Counted from the first letter of the stretch, positions 1 to 9,046 are shown. The stretch is 33,478 nt of DNA from an uncultured Clostridia bacterium (GCA_904399395.1 CAJFPJ010000045.1:1-33478), one strand, 5' to 3'. Notes: a model not told the origin generated them from the letters alone. Translations and numbers: made by a program.

Positions 1-152
1 CCGCCCTTGAGGACGCCTCCATTGCTGGCTGACTTCATTCACATCAGAGTCTGCAAACCATTTTGCGAAAATTCCTTGACACTACCAAATCCGAGTAGGA
101 CTGCACGTTCTGTTGCCTACGGTACCTAAAGCTGATGTAAGAAAAATGCAAT
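1..152. other. Left-edge sequence, no gene identified
   Basis: One plus-strand frame is open from the window edge to a TAA at 127-129, about 42 codons. The peptide is proline- and arginine-rich and matches no family I recognise. No SD or start can be judged because the frame enters from outside the window. It could be the tail of a gene or chance. Confidence 0.2.
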
Positions 153-200
153 TAAAAACACGGATCTAATGTCTTTCATGCCATTAGATCCGTGTTTTTA
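153..200. terminator. Bidirectional intrinsic terminator
   Basis: A perfect 19-bp inverted repeat (153-171 with 182-200) encloses a 10-nt loop and is flanked by an A-run on the left and a T-run on the right. It can end transcripts from either side. On the minus strand it lies about 100 bases after the split unknown gene (305-1392) and is its likely terminator. Confidence 0.85.
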
Positions 201-304
201 TTCAGTACTACAACTTTATACCATCGCCACTGTATTTATCATAACTATATAGAACGGTGGCAGCCGGAGATTACTGCTTTAACAAGTATTCTACGGCTTT
301 TTTA

Positions 305-940
305 TCATTTTTTCTTCCAATCTGAACCATATACTTCCTGCATATCATGGTATTTAAAGAGAACTTTCGCTGTATCCAGCCGGATTGTCTCCCAGTTGTT
401 ACGTGAATATGTATCAGGGCAGAGAGCATATTCCTTCCCGTTATATGTAACCTTTACCGTATGCACTCTATTTTTTCCGCCTTTAGTGCAGCTGCGGCAG
501 CCATTGCAGGATCTGCATACAGATAGCAGATAGGTTTGCAGATCATTATCAAGATTATCAAAATCTTCAAGCATAGCTTTTACGCCTATTCCGTTTAGAG
601 AACCAAAATAGAATTGCCAATATTTGCGTGGATTATATCCAAAGATAAAGCCTCCTACGTTCTTTGTATAAGTAATTCTGAAATCAAATCCGGATGGACC
701 AAAGCTGCATTTTATACATCTTTTATATCCGTTTTCAAGGCATCTGCGCTCAATATCGGGAAGTAGACCGCCTAAATCCGCCACATTGTCGACTCTTGAC
801 AGCAAATACCCAAAATCTCCTGTAAACGAACAACATGCAAAATTAATAAGAGCATAGGGAGTCCAAGGATTTACATGTACAGGAACCCTTTCTGCAAGAA
901 ACTGGAAGCTTTCCATAATCCCTCGTTCAGCAAAAAACAT
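305..940 (-). CDS. Unknown cysteine-rich protein, C-terminal part of a frame-split gene
   Basis: I do not recognise the family. The frame encodes about 211 residues with a cysteine cluster of the form CxxCxxCxxC near residue 145, further Cys residues before it, and a C-terminal segment rich in aromatic and charged residues. The cluster could bind a metal (inference). The apparent ATG at 940 has no SD sequence and lies inside the upstream frame (871-1392). Joining the two frames by a -1 shift at the T6 run (932-937) gives one smooth protein of about 360 residues. The piece is therefore best read as the C-terminal two-thirds of a single protein, not as an independent gene. Alternatives are a decayed gene or a one-base sequencing deletion. 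Confidence 0.6.
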   Translation of the reverse strand: MFFAERGIMESFQFLAERVPVHVNPWTPYALINFACCSFTGDFGYLLSRVDNVADLGGLLPDIERRCLENGYKRCIKCSFGPSGFDFRITYTKNVGGFIFGYNPRKYWQFYFGSLNGIGVKAMLEDFDNLDNDLQTYLLSVCRSCNGCRSCTKGGKNRVHTVKVTYNGKEYALCPDTYSRNNWETIRLDTAKVLFKYHDMQEVYGSDWKKK

Positions 941-1392
941 ATACCACTTTTCTGTTTGTTGATTTCTATTCCAACTTCATGCAATAGAATTTTGTACTGG
1001 GCTTTATAGCTAACCTTTTCCTCTTTCAAAGCCAAGCTGCTGACAAACAGGCTGCCGTCTTCTATGGTTCCTTTCAGCGATGAAAAATAAAGAAATTTAT
1101 AGAAATCAAACAGGGTTTTACAGATAGATTTATATAACGCGTCCAATTCCGGCTTGCTGTTATTCAGTTCATGCCATTCCCAGGCTTCATCGACAGTATC
1201 GGGAAAATTCAGAAGTTTTGGATTTTCATATAATCTGTCCAGTATCTGCTGTAATTTCTCATGCAGCTTTTTCTGGCTCTGCACATCCGTCTTTTCGGAT
1301 TCGACAGGGACATATGCAGAATACATAAAGTTCAATCCATATAAAATGCGTTGTGAAATCGTATTAAACACTTTAGTCTTTATAATTTCCAT
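871..1392 (-). CDS. Unknown protein, N-terminal part of a frame-split gene
   Basis: The family is not recognised. The segment is helical and charged, with no signal peptide or membrane span. I place the start at the second ATG (1392), because the AAGGCGG SD sits 6 nt upstream of it but directly abuts the first ATG (1398). A sigma-A promoter lies upstream at 1432-1460. The zero frame stops at 871-873 after reading about 20 residues past the T6 run. Those last residues look like out-of-frame sequence, and the natural continuation is in the -1 frame (305-940). Promoter, SD and terminator are all intact, which argues against old decay. Confidence 0.6.
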   Translation of the reverse strand: MEIIKTKVFNTISQRILYGLNFMYSAYVPVESEKTDVQSQKKLHEKLQQILDRLYENPKLLNFPDTVDEAWEWHELNNSKPELDALYKSICKTLFDFYKFLYFSSLKGTIEDGSLFVSSLALKEEKVSYKAQYKILLHEVGIEINKQKSGICFLLNEGLWKASSFLQKGFLYM

Positions 1393-1431
1393 ACACATCC
1401 GCCTTATATCTTCACTACTATTTTTCTTCTA

Positions 1432-1460
1432 ATTATAAGGCGGTATATAGAGAATTGCAA
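1432..1460 (-). promoter_or_regulatory. Sigma-A promoter for the split unknown gene
   Basis: On the minus strand, TTGCAA (1460-1455) is separated by 17 bp from a perfect TATAAT (1437-1432). The predicted start of transcription is near 1425, about 33 nt before the chosen ATG. Confidence 0.75.
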
Positions 1461-1461
1461 C

Positions 1462-1484
1462 TTTAGTTATTTCTTTGAACTAAA
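1462..1484. repeat. Inverted repeat between divergent promoters
   Basis: TTTAGTT (1462-1468) and AACTAAA (1478-1484) form 7-bp arms around a 9-bp spacer. The element sits directly upstream of the minus-strand -35 box and 19 bp upstream of the recJ -35 box. An operator for either promoter is possible (inference); no regulator is identified. Confidence 0.4.
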
Positions 1485-1503
1485 ATTATCTCTCGCCCTA
1501 TCG

Positions 1504-1532
1504 TTGAAATCCGGAGGAAGAAATGCTATAAT
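1504..1532 (+). promoter_or_regulatory. Extended -10 sigma-A promoter for the recJ cluster
   Basis: TTGAAA (1504-1509), a 17-bp spacer and TGC-TATAAT (-10 at 1527-1532). This is the only clear promoter before the recJ-rel-MBL-hemZ-udk run, so the five genes may share it. Confidence 0.85.
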
Positions 1533-1607
1533 GATATATTATTAATTTTATGCTGTCGGGAAATGCACAGCAGCTTTCCGATTCAGATTCATATAGGAGT
1601 TACAGAA

Positions 1608-3638
1608 ATGAAAAAATGGAAGATATTATTGGCCGATACTGCGGGGGCTGCAGAAAGGGCAAAACGGGAAGAGTTGCCCCTAATTCTGGCAAAGTTGCTG
1701 GAAGCCCGCGGCATCCGGGATACAGAATCTCTTTTGGGAGAAAACAACATCTTGTCGGATCCGCTGCAGATGGCTGATATGCAGCGGGCAGTGGAACGAA
1801 TCTGGAAAGCAGTAGAATCCTTCGAAAAGATCGCTGTATACGGCGACTATGATGTGGATGGAATAACCGCAACCTCTATCCTGTATGAATATCTGGAATC
1901 CTGCGGAGCAAATGTTCTTTTCTATATTCCGGATCGGGAAGGGGAAGGCTATGGATTGAACTGTGAAGCCCTGCGCTTCCTGCAAAAAGAAGAAGTTTCT
2001 CTGATTGTCACAGTGGATAATGGTATCTCTTGTTTTAAAGAGGTAGAATATGCAGCTTCATTGGGGATCGATACAGTTATAACTGACCATCATCAACCTA
2101 TGGAAAGTCTGCCTGCCGCTGTGGCGGTGGTAGATCCCCACAGGCTGGACTGCCAGAGTGTTTATAAAGATTTTTCCGGTGTAGGCGTGGCCTTTAAACT
2201 GATTATGGCCTTGGAGGGGCCCGACTGTGATGTACAGTCTCTCCTAGATAACTATGCGGATTTCATAGCCCTTGGCACAATCGGCGATGTGGTTCCATTG
2301 ACAGGTGAAAATCGGTTTTTTGTTAAATATGGGCTGGAACTGCTAAACAGAACAGATCATCCCGGCCTCTGCTCATTGATCCGCATGGCTGGTCTGGAAT
2401 ATAAAAAACTTTCGGCAGAAATGGTAGCCTATACGCTGATTCCACGCATTAATGCAACGGGAAGGATGGGAAATCCATCCCGTGCCGTTCATCTGTTGAT
2501 TACTGAGGATGAACAGCAAGCGGAAGAATTGGCAGAAGAAATCTGCCAAGAAAATGAGCAACGAAAGGAAACGGAAAGCGGGATTTTTGAAGCCGCTCTT
2601 TGCCAGCTGCGGGAAAACCCTCAGCGTGTATTGGATCGTGTTCTTGTGATAGACGGAGAGAATTGGCACCCGGGTGTTATTGGCATTGTGGCGGCTCGGC
2701 TTACAGATCGGTTGGGTAAACCTACCATTGTGATCTCCAAGTCGGGGGAAGAGGCCAGAGGTTCTGGCCGTAGCGTGGGGGATTTTTCCCTATTTGAGGC
2801 TGTATGCTCTTGTGAAAATCTTTTAACAAGATTTGGCGGACACCCTATGGCCGCGGGAATGACTCTGCCTTCAGAAAATATAGAGGAATTTCGTTCCTGT
2901 ATTAACCGGTATGCTGCCCGCATGAAGGCGCCAAAGCCAGAAATCACCATAGATTGCCTTCTGGAACCTTGGGAACTTTCTCCTGAAATTCCTCAGACGC
3001 TCTCGTATATGGAACCCTTCGGCGCAGAAAACCCTTCTCCCGTTTTCGGATTGTTTGGAGTTCTGCTGGAACAGGTTTCTCCTGTGGGGGGCGGGAAACA
3101 CCTTCGTCTTACCGTTTCCAAAAACGGAAGAAAAGTGCAGTGCATGCGCTTTGGCGTTAATTCAGAACAATTTGGTTACCGCCTCGGGGATATGCTGGAT
3201 CTGGTGATATCCGTTTCTAATCGGGAATATCAGGGCAATCTGTATCTTTCTGTCTGTGTGAAAGAGATTCGGCCGGCGGGAATAGATACAGACATCCTGC
3301 TCTCTCATAAGGCTGTATATGAGAGGGCCAGAAGAGGAGAGAAACTCTCTCAAAAACAATTTGACCTTTTATATCCTGCCAGAGAAGATTTTGCCCTCAT
3401 TTACAGATTTCTCCGCCGGGAAGGTGGCTTTTGTGGCCCTATTGAGCTTTTGGCTGCTCGGCTTCCGGAAGTTCCCCTTTCCCGGCTCCTCATATGCCTG
3501 GATGTGCTGGATGAACACAGATTGATCCGGAAGGTGGGGGGAAGTACACTTGACATAGAGCTGCTTCCCGCTCAGGGGAAGCAGAATCTGTTTGATTCCG
3601 CTTTTCTTGATAATCTGAAGAGCCACAAAATCTCATAA
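1608..3638 (+). CDS. recJ: Single-stranded-DNA-specific exonuclease RecJ
   Basis: RecJ is a cytoplasmic 5'-3' exonuclease of the DHH phosphoesterase family, used in recombination and mismatch or base-excision repair. The DHH motifs are intact: YGDYDVDG at 78-85, TVDNGI at 135-140 and DHH at 160-162. The DHHA1 part with its GGHPMAAG motif follows near residue 410, then an OB-fold-like region. At 676 residues it is near the length of the longer Firmicutes RecJ forms. I start at ATG 1608 because AGGAG lies 8 nt upstream; an in-frame ATG at 1563 would add 15 residues but has no SD. It is the first gene of the cluster, 14 bases before rel. Confidence 0.95.
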   Translation: MKKWKILLADTAGAAERAKREELPLILAKLLEARGIRDTESLLGENNILSDPLQMADMQRAVERIWKAVESFEKIAVYGDYDVDGITATSILYEYLESCGANVLFYIPDREGEGYGLNCEALRFLQKEEVSLIVTVDNGISCFKEVEYAASLGIDTVITDHHQPMESLPAAVAVVDPHRLDCQSVYKDFSGVGVAFKLIMALEGPDCDVQSLLDNYADFIALGTIGDVVPLTGENRFFVKYGLELLNRTDHPGLCSLIRMAGLEYKKLSAEMVAYTLIPRINATGRMGNPSRAVHLLITEDEQQAEELAEEICQENEQRKETESGIFEAALCQLRENPQRVLDRVLVIDGENWHPGVIGIVAARLTDRLGKPTIVISKSGEEARGSGRSVGDFSLFEAVCSCENLLTRFGGHPMAAGMTLPSENIEEFRSCINRYAARMKAPKPEITIDCLLEPWELSPEIPQTLSYMEPFGAENPSPVFGLFGVLLEQVSPVGGGKHLRLTVSKNGRKVQCMRFGVNSEQFGYRLGDMLDLVISVSNREYQGNLYLSVCVKEIRPAGIDTDILLSHKAVYERARRGEKLSQKQFDLLYPAREDFALIYRFLRREGGFCGPIELLAARLPEVPLSRLLICLDVLDEHRLIRKVGGSTLDIELLPAQGKQNLFDSAFLDNLKSHKIS

Positions 3639-3652
3639 AGGAAGTGAGCATC

Positions 3653-5833
3653 GTGGAAGAAATCATTAAAACTTATGACGATCTGAAAAAGCAGCTGAAA
3701 GAAAGTGGTCACGAATATGATATGGCACTGATCGAAAAGGCCTATCATTTTGCCGAGGAATCCCATGGGGATCAGAAGCGGCTGTCAGGGGCGCCCTATA
3801 TGTCTCACCCTGTGGCTGTGGCCTGTATTTTAGCAGAGCTTGGCATGGACTCGGAATCTGTGGCAGCCGGGCTTCTTCACGATGTTGTGGAAGACACCGA
3901 TGTGGATTTGGAACAGATTAAGAAGCGCTTTGGAAGTGAAATCGCCAATCTGATCGACGGTCTCACCAAATTGAGAAGACTTCCATATACCAGCCAGGAA
4001 GGCCAACAAGCGGAAAACATCCGAAAGATGCTTATTACCATGGCAGACGATGTTCGGGTAATTATCATCAAGCTGGCGGACCGGCTCCATAATATGCGCA
4101 CAGGTTCATTCTGGAAGCCGCAGAAGCAGCGGGATAAGGCGCTTGAAAATATGGAGGTCTATGCACCCATTGCCCACCGTCTTGGAATCCGAGCCATGAA
4201 GGAAGAGCTGGAGGATCTTTCCCTTAGGTATCTGGATCCTATCGCTTACAAGGAGATTGAAGAAGGGCTTCATCTGCGTGAAAGTGAACGAAGTTCCTTT
4301 ATTGAGAAAACAAAGGAACAGATTCGAGAGAGAGTGAAGCCTCTGATCCCAAATGTATACTTGGAAGGGCGGGTCAAAAGCATAAACGGCATTTATCGTA
4401 AAATGTTCATCCAAGGCAAGAATATGGATGAAATTTATGATATATATGCTGTGCGGGTAATTGTAGATACGGTTAACGATTGTTACAATGTACTGGGAAT
4501 CGTTCATGATCTGTATCAGCCACTTCCCAATAGGTTTAAGGATTATATTTCTACCCCCAAGCCAAATGGTTATCAGTCTCTTCATACGACTGTGATCGGC
4601 AGAGAGGGGATCCCCTTTGAGATTCAAATACGCACATGGGAAATGCACCATACGGCGGAATACGGCATTGCTGCCCACTGGAAATATAAACTAGGCCTCT
4701 CTAATAAGGGAGATTCTCTGGAAAAGCGCCTTGTATGGATCCGTCAAATGTTGGAAAATCAAAAGGATAATGACGACGCTACAGAATTGATCCGGGATAT
4801 AAAATCCGATTTAGCGCCGGAAGAAGTTTTTGTCTTTACCCCCAAGGGAGCAGTCATCAGTCTACCCGCCGGTTCCACTGTCATCGATTTTGCCTATGCC
4901 ATTCACAGCGCGGTGGGCAATCGGATGGTTGGTGCACGGGTAGACAAGCGTATCGTTCCCATTGATTATAAGGTGAAAACCGGCGAAATCGTCGAAATTA
5001 TAACGACCAAAGAGGAAACAAAAGGCCCAAACAGGGACTGGCTGAAAATTGTGAAAACCAGCGAGGCCCGCAACAAGATCCGGCAATGGTTCAAACGAGA
5101 AAAACGGGATGAAAACATTCAGGAGGGTAAGGCGGAACTGGAAAAAGAACTCAAGCGCAGCGGCATTGAGTATTCAGATGAGGAGCTCGCCTCCTTCCTG
5201 GAATCCATTGGAAAAAAGCAGAACTGCCAAACCGCCGATGATGTGTATGCAGCTATTGGCTATGGCGGCATACAGCTCTGGAAAATCATGCCCAAAATCC
5301 GGGAGGACTACCAAAAAGCCAAAAAGATGGCCACAGAGCCTATGATTCCTCTCCCGGTAAAATCCGCTTCCTCCGGGAAGGCGGCCAACGGTGTAATTGT
5401 AGATGGGATGGATAATTGTTTGGTGAAGTTCTCCCGGTGCTGTAACCCTCTTCCCGGGGATGACATCATCGGATTCATCACCAGAGGCTTCGGTGTCTCC
5501 ATTCACAAGCGCAGTTGCTCAAATGTACCGGAGAATCTAGCAGAGGCTCAGGAACCTGAGCGGTGGATATCTGTCCACTGGAGCAGCGACATCAAAGAGG
5601 ATTTTCAGACCACGCTGGAGATCTTGGCCGCAGACCGTCCGGGGCTCTTGGCCGATGTAACTCAGCATCTTTTCAATATGCATCTTTCCATCCATTCTCT
5701 GAACTCACGGCAGACAAAGGACGGAAACGCCATCATTTCTGCTACTATTACTATCCATGGAAAGGATCATCTGGCAGCAATCCGGGATCATCTTTCCGGT
5801 ATCCGGGGAATCCTTTCCATCCGGCGCACATAG
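3653..5833 (+). CDS. relA: Bifunctional (p)ppGpp synthetase/hydrolase Rel
   Basis: Makes (p)ppGpp from ATP and GTP/GDP and also hydrolyses it, setting the stringent response. Domains in order: HD hydrolase with HDVVED at 76-81; synthetase with RFKD at 294-297 and GYQSLH at 306-311; TGS from about 385; a Cys-containing zinc-finger-like region near 590; and a C-terminal ACT domain. The intact HDxxED together with RxKD (rather than the ExDD of hydrolase-dead RelA) marks the bifunctional type (established knowledge). I choose GTG 3653, since AGGAAG lies 8 nt upstream; a GTG at 3644 overlaps that SD. 726 residues, a full-length Rel. It follows recJ as in many Firmicutes, but the usual neighbour apt is absent, and so is dtd. 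Confidence 0.95.
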   Translation: MEEIIKTYDDLKKQLKESGHEYDMALIEKAYHFAEESHGDQKRLSGAPYMSHPVAVACILAELGMDSESVAAGLLHDVVEDTDVDLEQIKKRFGSEIANLIDGLTKLRRLPYTSQEGQQAENIRKMLITMADDVRVIIIKLADRLHNMRTGSFWKPQKQRDKALENMEVYAPIAHRLGIRAMKEELEDLSLRYLDPIAYKEIEEGLHLRESERSSFIEKTKEQIRERVKPLIPNVYLEGRVKSINGIYRKMFIQGKNMDEIYDIYAVRVIVDTVNDCYNVLGIVHDLYQPLPNRFKDYISTPKPNGYQSLHTTVIGREGIPFEIQIRTWEMHHTAEYGIAAHWKYKLGLSNKGDSLEKRLVWIRQMLENQKDNDDATELIRDIKSDLAPEEVFVFTPKGAVISLPAGSTVIDFAYAIHSAVGNRMVGARVDKRIVPIDYKVKTGEIVEIITTKEETKGPNRDWLKIVKTSEARNKIRQWFKREKRDENIQEGKAELEKELKRSGIEYSDEELASFLESIGKKQNCQTADDVYAAIGYGGIQLWKIMPKIREDYQKAKKMATEPMIPLPVKSASSGKAANGVIVDGMDNCLVKFSRCCNPLPGDDIIGFITRGFGVSIHKRSCSNVPENLAEAQEPERWISVHWSSDIKEDFQTTLEILAADRPGLLADVTQHLFNMHLSIHSLNSRQTKDGNAIISATITIHGKDHLAAIRDHLSGIRGILSIRRT

Positions 5834-5882
5834 TTTGCCGGGCTTGATATACACAGAAAATATATGATAAAGGAGAAACCAC

Positions 5883-6509
5883 ATGAAGGTTATGACAATA
5901 GCAGGCGGAGAACTGTTTGAAAACTGTTATTTTGCCATGGATGATACTACAGGTCAAGTGGCTGTAATCGACCCTGGTTTTTGGAATCAACGCTTGGAAG
6001 ACGCCATCCGTCAAACAGGGCCGCAAAATATCAAAATGATTTTGCTCACTCACGGTCATTTTGATCATATCGCAGGGGTAGCAGAGCTTCAGAAGGAAAC
6101 GGGAGCGACTGTTTATTTCCCGGAAAAAGACAGGGCTTTTCTCACAGACCCGGCTCTGAATCTTATCAATATGATGCCAACCGGCACCTTTGCTTCATTT
6201 ATCCCTGATATATATGTAAAGGAAGGTGATGTGATTCATCTGGGAAATACTTCCTTTTCTGTTCTGGAAACGCCTGGGCACACCCAAGGAAGCTGTTGTT
6301 ATCTGACGGAAGAAGCTATCTTTACTGGTGACACGCTGTTTTTTTGCAGTGCAGGCAGAACAGATTTCCCCACAGGCAGCGGCACGCAGCTGATGGCCTC
6401 CTTAAAAAGGCTTTCTGGCCTTCCGGGGGATTATTCCGTATACCCGGGCCACGAAGGGGCTACCACCTTACAGTATGAAAGAGCTTATAATCCCTATATG
6501 GCGGGATAA
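5883..6509 (+). CDS. Metallo-beta-lactamase-fold hydrolase, glyoxalase II-like
   Basis: A cytoplasmic zinc hydrolase of the GloB-like group. HxHxDH is complete at residues 57-62, and later metal-binding segments (a GHTQGS motif, a TGDTLF motif and a PGHE motif) are all present. Length of 208 residues is normal for the short family without the extra C-terminal glutathione-binding domain of true glyoxalase II. The start is supported by AAAGGAG just upstream. It lies 49 bases after rel, a placement common in Clostridia, but substrate and role are unknown. Confidence 0.9.
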   Translation: MKVMTIAGGELFENCYFAMDDTTGQVAVIDPGFWNQRLEDAIRQTGPQNIKMILLTHGHFDHIAGVAELQKETGATVYFPEKDRAFLTDPALNLINMMPTGTFASFIPDIYVKEGDVIHLGNTSFSVLETPGHTQGSCCYLTEEAIFTGDTLFFCSAGRTDFPTGSGTQLMASLKRLSGLPGDYSVYPGHEGATTLQYERAYNPYMAG

Positions 6510-6534
6510 AAAAGAGAGAAAAACATCTGAAAAT

Positions 6535-6553
6535 CCGGCGCTGCTTTCGCCGG
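6535..6553. repeat. Small GC-rich hairpin before hemZ
   Basis: CCGGCG (6535-6540) pairs with CGCCGG (6548-6553) across a 7-nt loop. There is no T-run, so it is not a terminator. It may protect or separate mRNA segments (inference). Confidence 0.35.
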
Positions 6554-6583
6554 CACAACCCAGTCTATGAAAGGCGGCGCTAT

Positions 6584-8080
6584 ATGACTGTATTAATTAA
6601 CGGACATTCCTTTCATTACGAAATGGAAAACCTCTGCAGGTTATTTTTTCATCATCAACCGATCCGTGTGCTGGAAAACGGAGAAAAAGGGGAAGACTCG
6701 ATCCTTCTCTTCACAGGCGTCTCCCGCACCTCTTCAGGTGGGAAGATTATCGTGTCTCTTAAGACGAAATTTGGTACATCCGTCCGAATCGAGTCCTTTG
6801 CAAAAGAACTTTTTGACAGAGAGCAGGAGATTGAACGGAGAATGGGCGTACTTGTATTCGATCTGCTCTGCAATTTCTGTAAAATTCGACCTAAATGGGG
6901 GATCTTGACCGGAGTGCGCCCGGTAAAACTTCTGCGATCCCTGAAGGAACAGCATGGGGAAAAAGAGGCTCTGGACATATTCCGGGAAAAATATTTGGTA
7001 ACGCCCGAAAAAGTAAAGCTGAGCCGCGCTACCATGTGGAATGAACAAAGAATTCTGGATCGTTCCCAAAGAAATTCCTTCAGCCTGTATATATCCATTC
7101 CCTTCTGCCCAACCCGGTGCTCTTATTGCTCTTTTGTCTCTTCCTCCGTAGAAAAAAGCATGAAGCTTGTTCCGGAATATGTGGAAAAACTCTGCGAAGA
7201 GATTCGGTATACAGGGAAAATTGCAGCCCTCTGCGGGCTGCGATTGGAATCTGTATATTTTGGCGGTGGCACACCCACAACGCTTTCTGCTGAGCAACTG
7301 GTGTTGCTTCTGAAAACAGTGCGTGACTCCTTTGACCTCTCGTATTCACAGGAATTTACAGTGGAGGCAGGCAGACCGGACACCATTACCAAAGCAAAGC
7401 TCACAGCTCTTCGAGAGAATGGTGTCACCCGGATCAGCATCAATCCCCAGACTCTCAACGACTCCGTTCTGGCAGAAATCGGCCGAAAGCATTCTGCAGC
7501 TCAAACCTTAGAGGCCTTCCGTCTGGCCAGAGAATGTGGAATGGATAATATCAATATGGATTTGATTGCTGGCCTTCCCACAGATACAGAAGAAAGTTTT
7601 CGCTCTACTCTGGATCGGATTTTAGCCTTGTCTCCGGAAAGTATAACGGTGCATACCCTTTCCTTAAAGCGTTCCGCCAAACTATATCAGGAGGAAGATG
7701 GCAGCACCCCGGAGGATGAAGGTATTGCGGCAGCTTCCATGCTGGAATACGCGGATACCTCCCTTACAACTGCCGGGTATATTCCTTATTATCTTTATCG
7801 GCAGAGCAGAATGGTTGGAAATCTGGAAAACACCGGGTGGTGCAAGCCGGGCTTTGAAAGCCCTTATAATGTATATATTATGGACGAGACTCACACAATT
7901 CTGGCCTGCGGTGCAGGAGCCGCCACCAAGGTAAAAGATCCGGATTCAGACCGGCTGGAACGCATTTTTAATTTCAAGTTTCCATATGAATATATCAGCC
8001 GTTTTGCGGAAATCCTTGCTAGAAAAAAGCAGGTGAAAGATATTTATGAAGAATTCAGAAAACATGTACCGCACATTTGA
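6584..8080 (+). CDS. hemZ: HemZ-type radical SAM protein (coproporphyrinogen dehydrogenase-like)
   Basis: Belongs to the oxygen-independent coproporphyrinogen III oxidase-like radical SAM group, HemZ branch. The 4Fe-4S/SAM motif is seen as C175-x3-C179-x2-C182, followed by a GGGTPTT motif that contacts SAM. About 165 residues precede the radical SAM domain, as in HemZ and unlike HemN/HemW. The 498-residue length agrees. The start has GAAAGGCGG just upstream. No other heme gene is in the window, so the true substrate cannot be set from context; a HemW-like heme-handling role is an alternative. The 3' end overlaps the next gene by 35 bases. Confidence 0.85.
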   Translation: MTVLINGHSFHYEMENLCRLFFHHQPIRVLENGEKGEDSILLFTGVSRTSSGGKIIVSLKTKFGTSVRIESFAKELFDREQEIERRMGVLVFDLLCNFCKIRPKWGILTGVRPVKLLRSLKEQHGEKEALDIFREKYLVTPEKVKLSRATMWNEQRILDRSQRNSFSLYISIPFCPTRCSYCSFVSSSVEKSMKLVPEYVEKLCEEIRYTGKIAALCGLRLESVYFGGGTPTTLSAEQLVLLLKTVRDSFDLSYSQEFTVEAGRPDTITKAKLTALRENGVTRISINPQTLNDSVLAEIGRKHSAAQTLEAFRLARECGMDNINMDLIAGLPTDTEESFRSTLDRILALSPESITVHTLSLKRSAKLYQEEDGSTPEDEGIAAASMLEYADTSLTTAGYIPYYLYRQSRMVGNLENTGWCKPGFESPYNVYIMDETHTILACGAGAATKVKDPDSDRLERIFNFKFPYEYISRFAEILARKKQVKDIYEEFRKHVPHI

Positions 8081-8993
8081 AAATGATCTAACTATTATTA
8101 ACAGAAAAGCCGCCTCTTCACCGGTAGAATTTATTCACGAAACGGAACGGGAATATAGAAAATCTCTCGTTGAGGCGGCCCGTTTTCTGGAGCAAAGAAC
8201 GGGTTCCATCCGAATTGTGATGATGGCGGGACCTTCCTCCAGCGGAAAAACCACTACCGCCAAAGTCTTGATGGGAATCCTTCGTGAAATGGGGATCCAT
8301 AGTATCGATGTTTCCCTGGATGATTTTTACAAAACCCGTGAAAATTCTCCTACTCTATCTGACGGACGACCTGATTTTGAATCTCCCGATGCTTTGGATA
8401 TACCTCAGATTGGCCGATGCCTTATGGATCTGATAGAGCATCACAGAGGCGATCTTCCCATATTTGATTTTTCTACCCACCGGCCCTCTGTAAAAAGACG
8501 ACATATTGAACTTCCCGAGCACTCCGTGGTGATTGTAGAAGGGTTGCATGCATTGAATCCTGTTATCACCCAAGGCCTTCCAGAAAATGGTCTTTTGAGA
8601 GTTTATCTGAGTGTAAAGCAGGGAATCAAAGAAGGGGAGAGGGAACGAATCTCGCCTAATGACGTTCGCTTTCTCCGCCGCCTTGTGCGGGATCATCGCT
8701 TTCGGGATTCCTCTCCCGAAAAGACACTGGAACTTTGGCCAGATGTAATGGCCGGTGAATATAAATATATAAAGCCTTTTCGCCCCATTGCAGATTTCAA
8801 TATCAATACTTTTCATAGCTACGAACTCTGTGTTCTGAAAGAACCGGCATTAGCTCTTCTGAAAGAACTGAGTAAACATCAAAGGCAAAACAATACTTGG
8901 TTGCATACTCTGGAGGAACTTATCCAAAAGATAACCCCATTGCCGGCATCTATGGTTCCGGAAAGCTCTATTTTAAAGGAATTTATCGGCTAA
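8046..8993 (+). CDS. Uridine kinase-like P-loop NTPase
   Basis: A nucleoside/uridine kinase-family P-loop protein. The Walker A motif GPSSSGKT lies at 62-69, followed by a SLDDFYK segment typical of uridine kinase/phosphoribulokinase folds and a VEGLHALNP segment near residue 165. It has about 55 residues before the P-loop, as in the longer Clostridial forms, which are often annotated uridine kinase but whose substrate is rarely tested. Start ATG 8046 lies inside hemZ (35-bp overlap), with AGGTG 10 nt upstream, so translation may be coupled. ATG 8064 is an alternative without an SD. Confidence 0.8.
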   Translation: MKNSENMYRTFENDLTIINRKAASSPVEFIHETEREYRKSLVEAARFLEQRTGSIRIVMMAGPSSSGKTTTAKVLMGILREMGIHSIDVSLDDFYKTRENSPTLSDGRPDFESPDALDIPQIGRCLMDLIEHHRGDLPIFDFSTHRPSVKRRHIELPEHSVVIVEGLHALNPVITQGLPENGLLRVYLSVKQGIKEGERERISPNDVRFLRRLVRDHRFRDSSPEKTLELWPDVMAGEYKYIKPFRPIADFNINTFHSYELCVLKEPALALLKELSKHQRQNNTWLHTLEELIQKITPLPASMVPESSILKEFIG

Positions 8994-9017
8994 TTGTGCA
9001 ATGTTTACATTTCGTTC

Positions 9018-9046
9018 TTGTTTTTCTATATCGGCAGTGTTATAAT
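9018..9046 (+). promoter_or_regulatory. Extended -10 sigma-A promoter
   Basis: TTGTTT (9018-9023), a 17-bp spacer and TGT-TATAAT (-10 at 9041-9046). It drives the zinc-ribbon gene as a one-gene unit. Confidence 0.8.

Noticed and set aside
192-533. 113-codon plus-strand open frame
   Set aside because: It starts within the terminator arm and runs antisense to the split unknown gene; there is no SD and no recognisable protein features.
4106-4678. 190-codon minus-strand frame inside rel
   Set aside because: Lies fully opposite the well-conserved Rel synthetase region; no SD and no family resemblance.
6584-8080. Calling this gene hemN (standard coproporphyrinogen III oxidase) or hemW
   Set aside because: The long N-terminal region before the radical SAM motif fits HemZ better than HemN/HemW; substrate left open.
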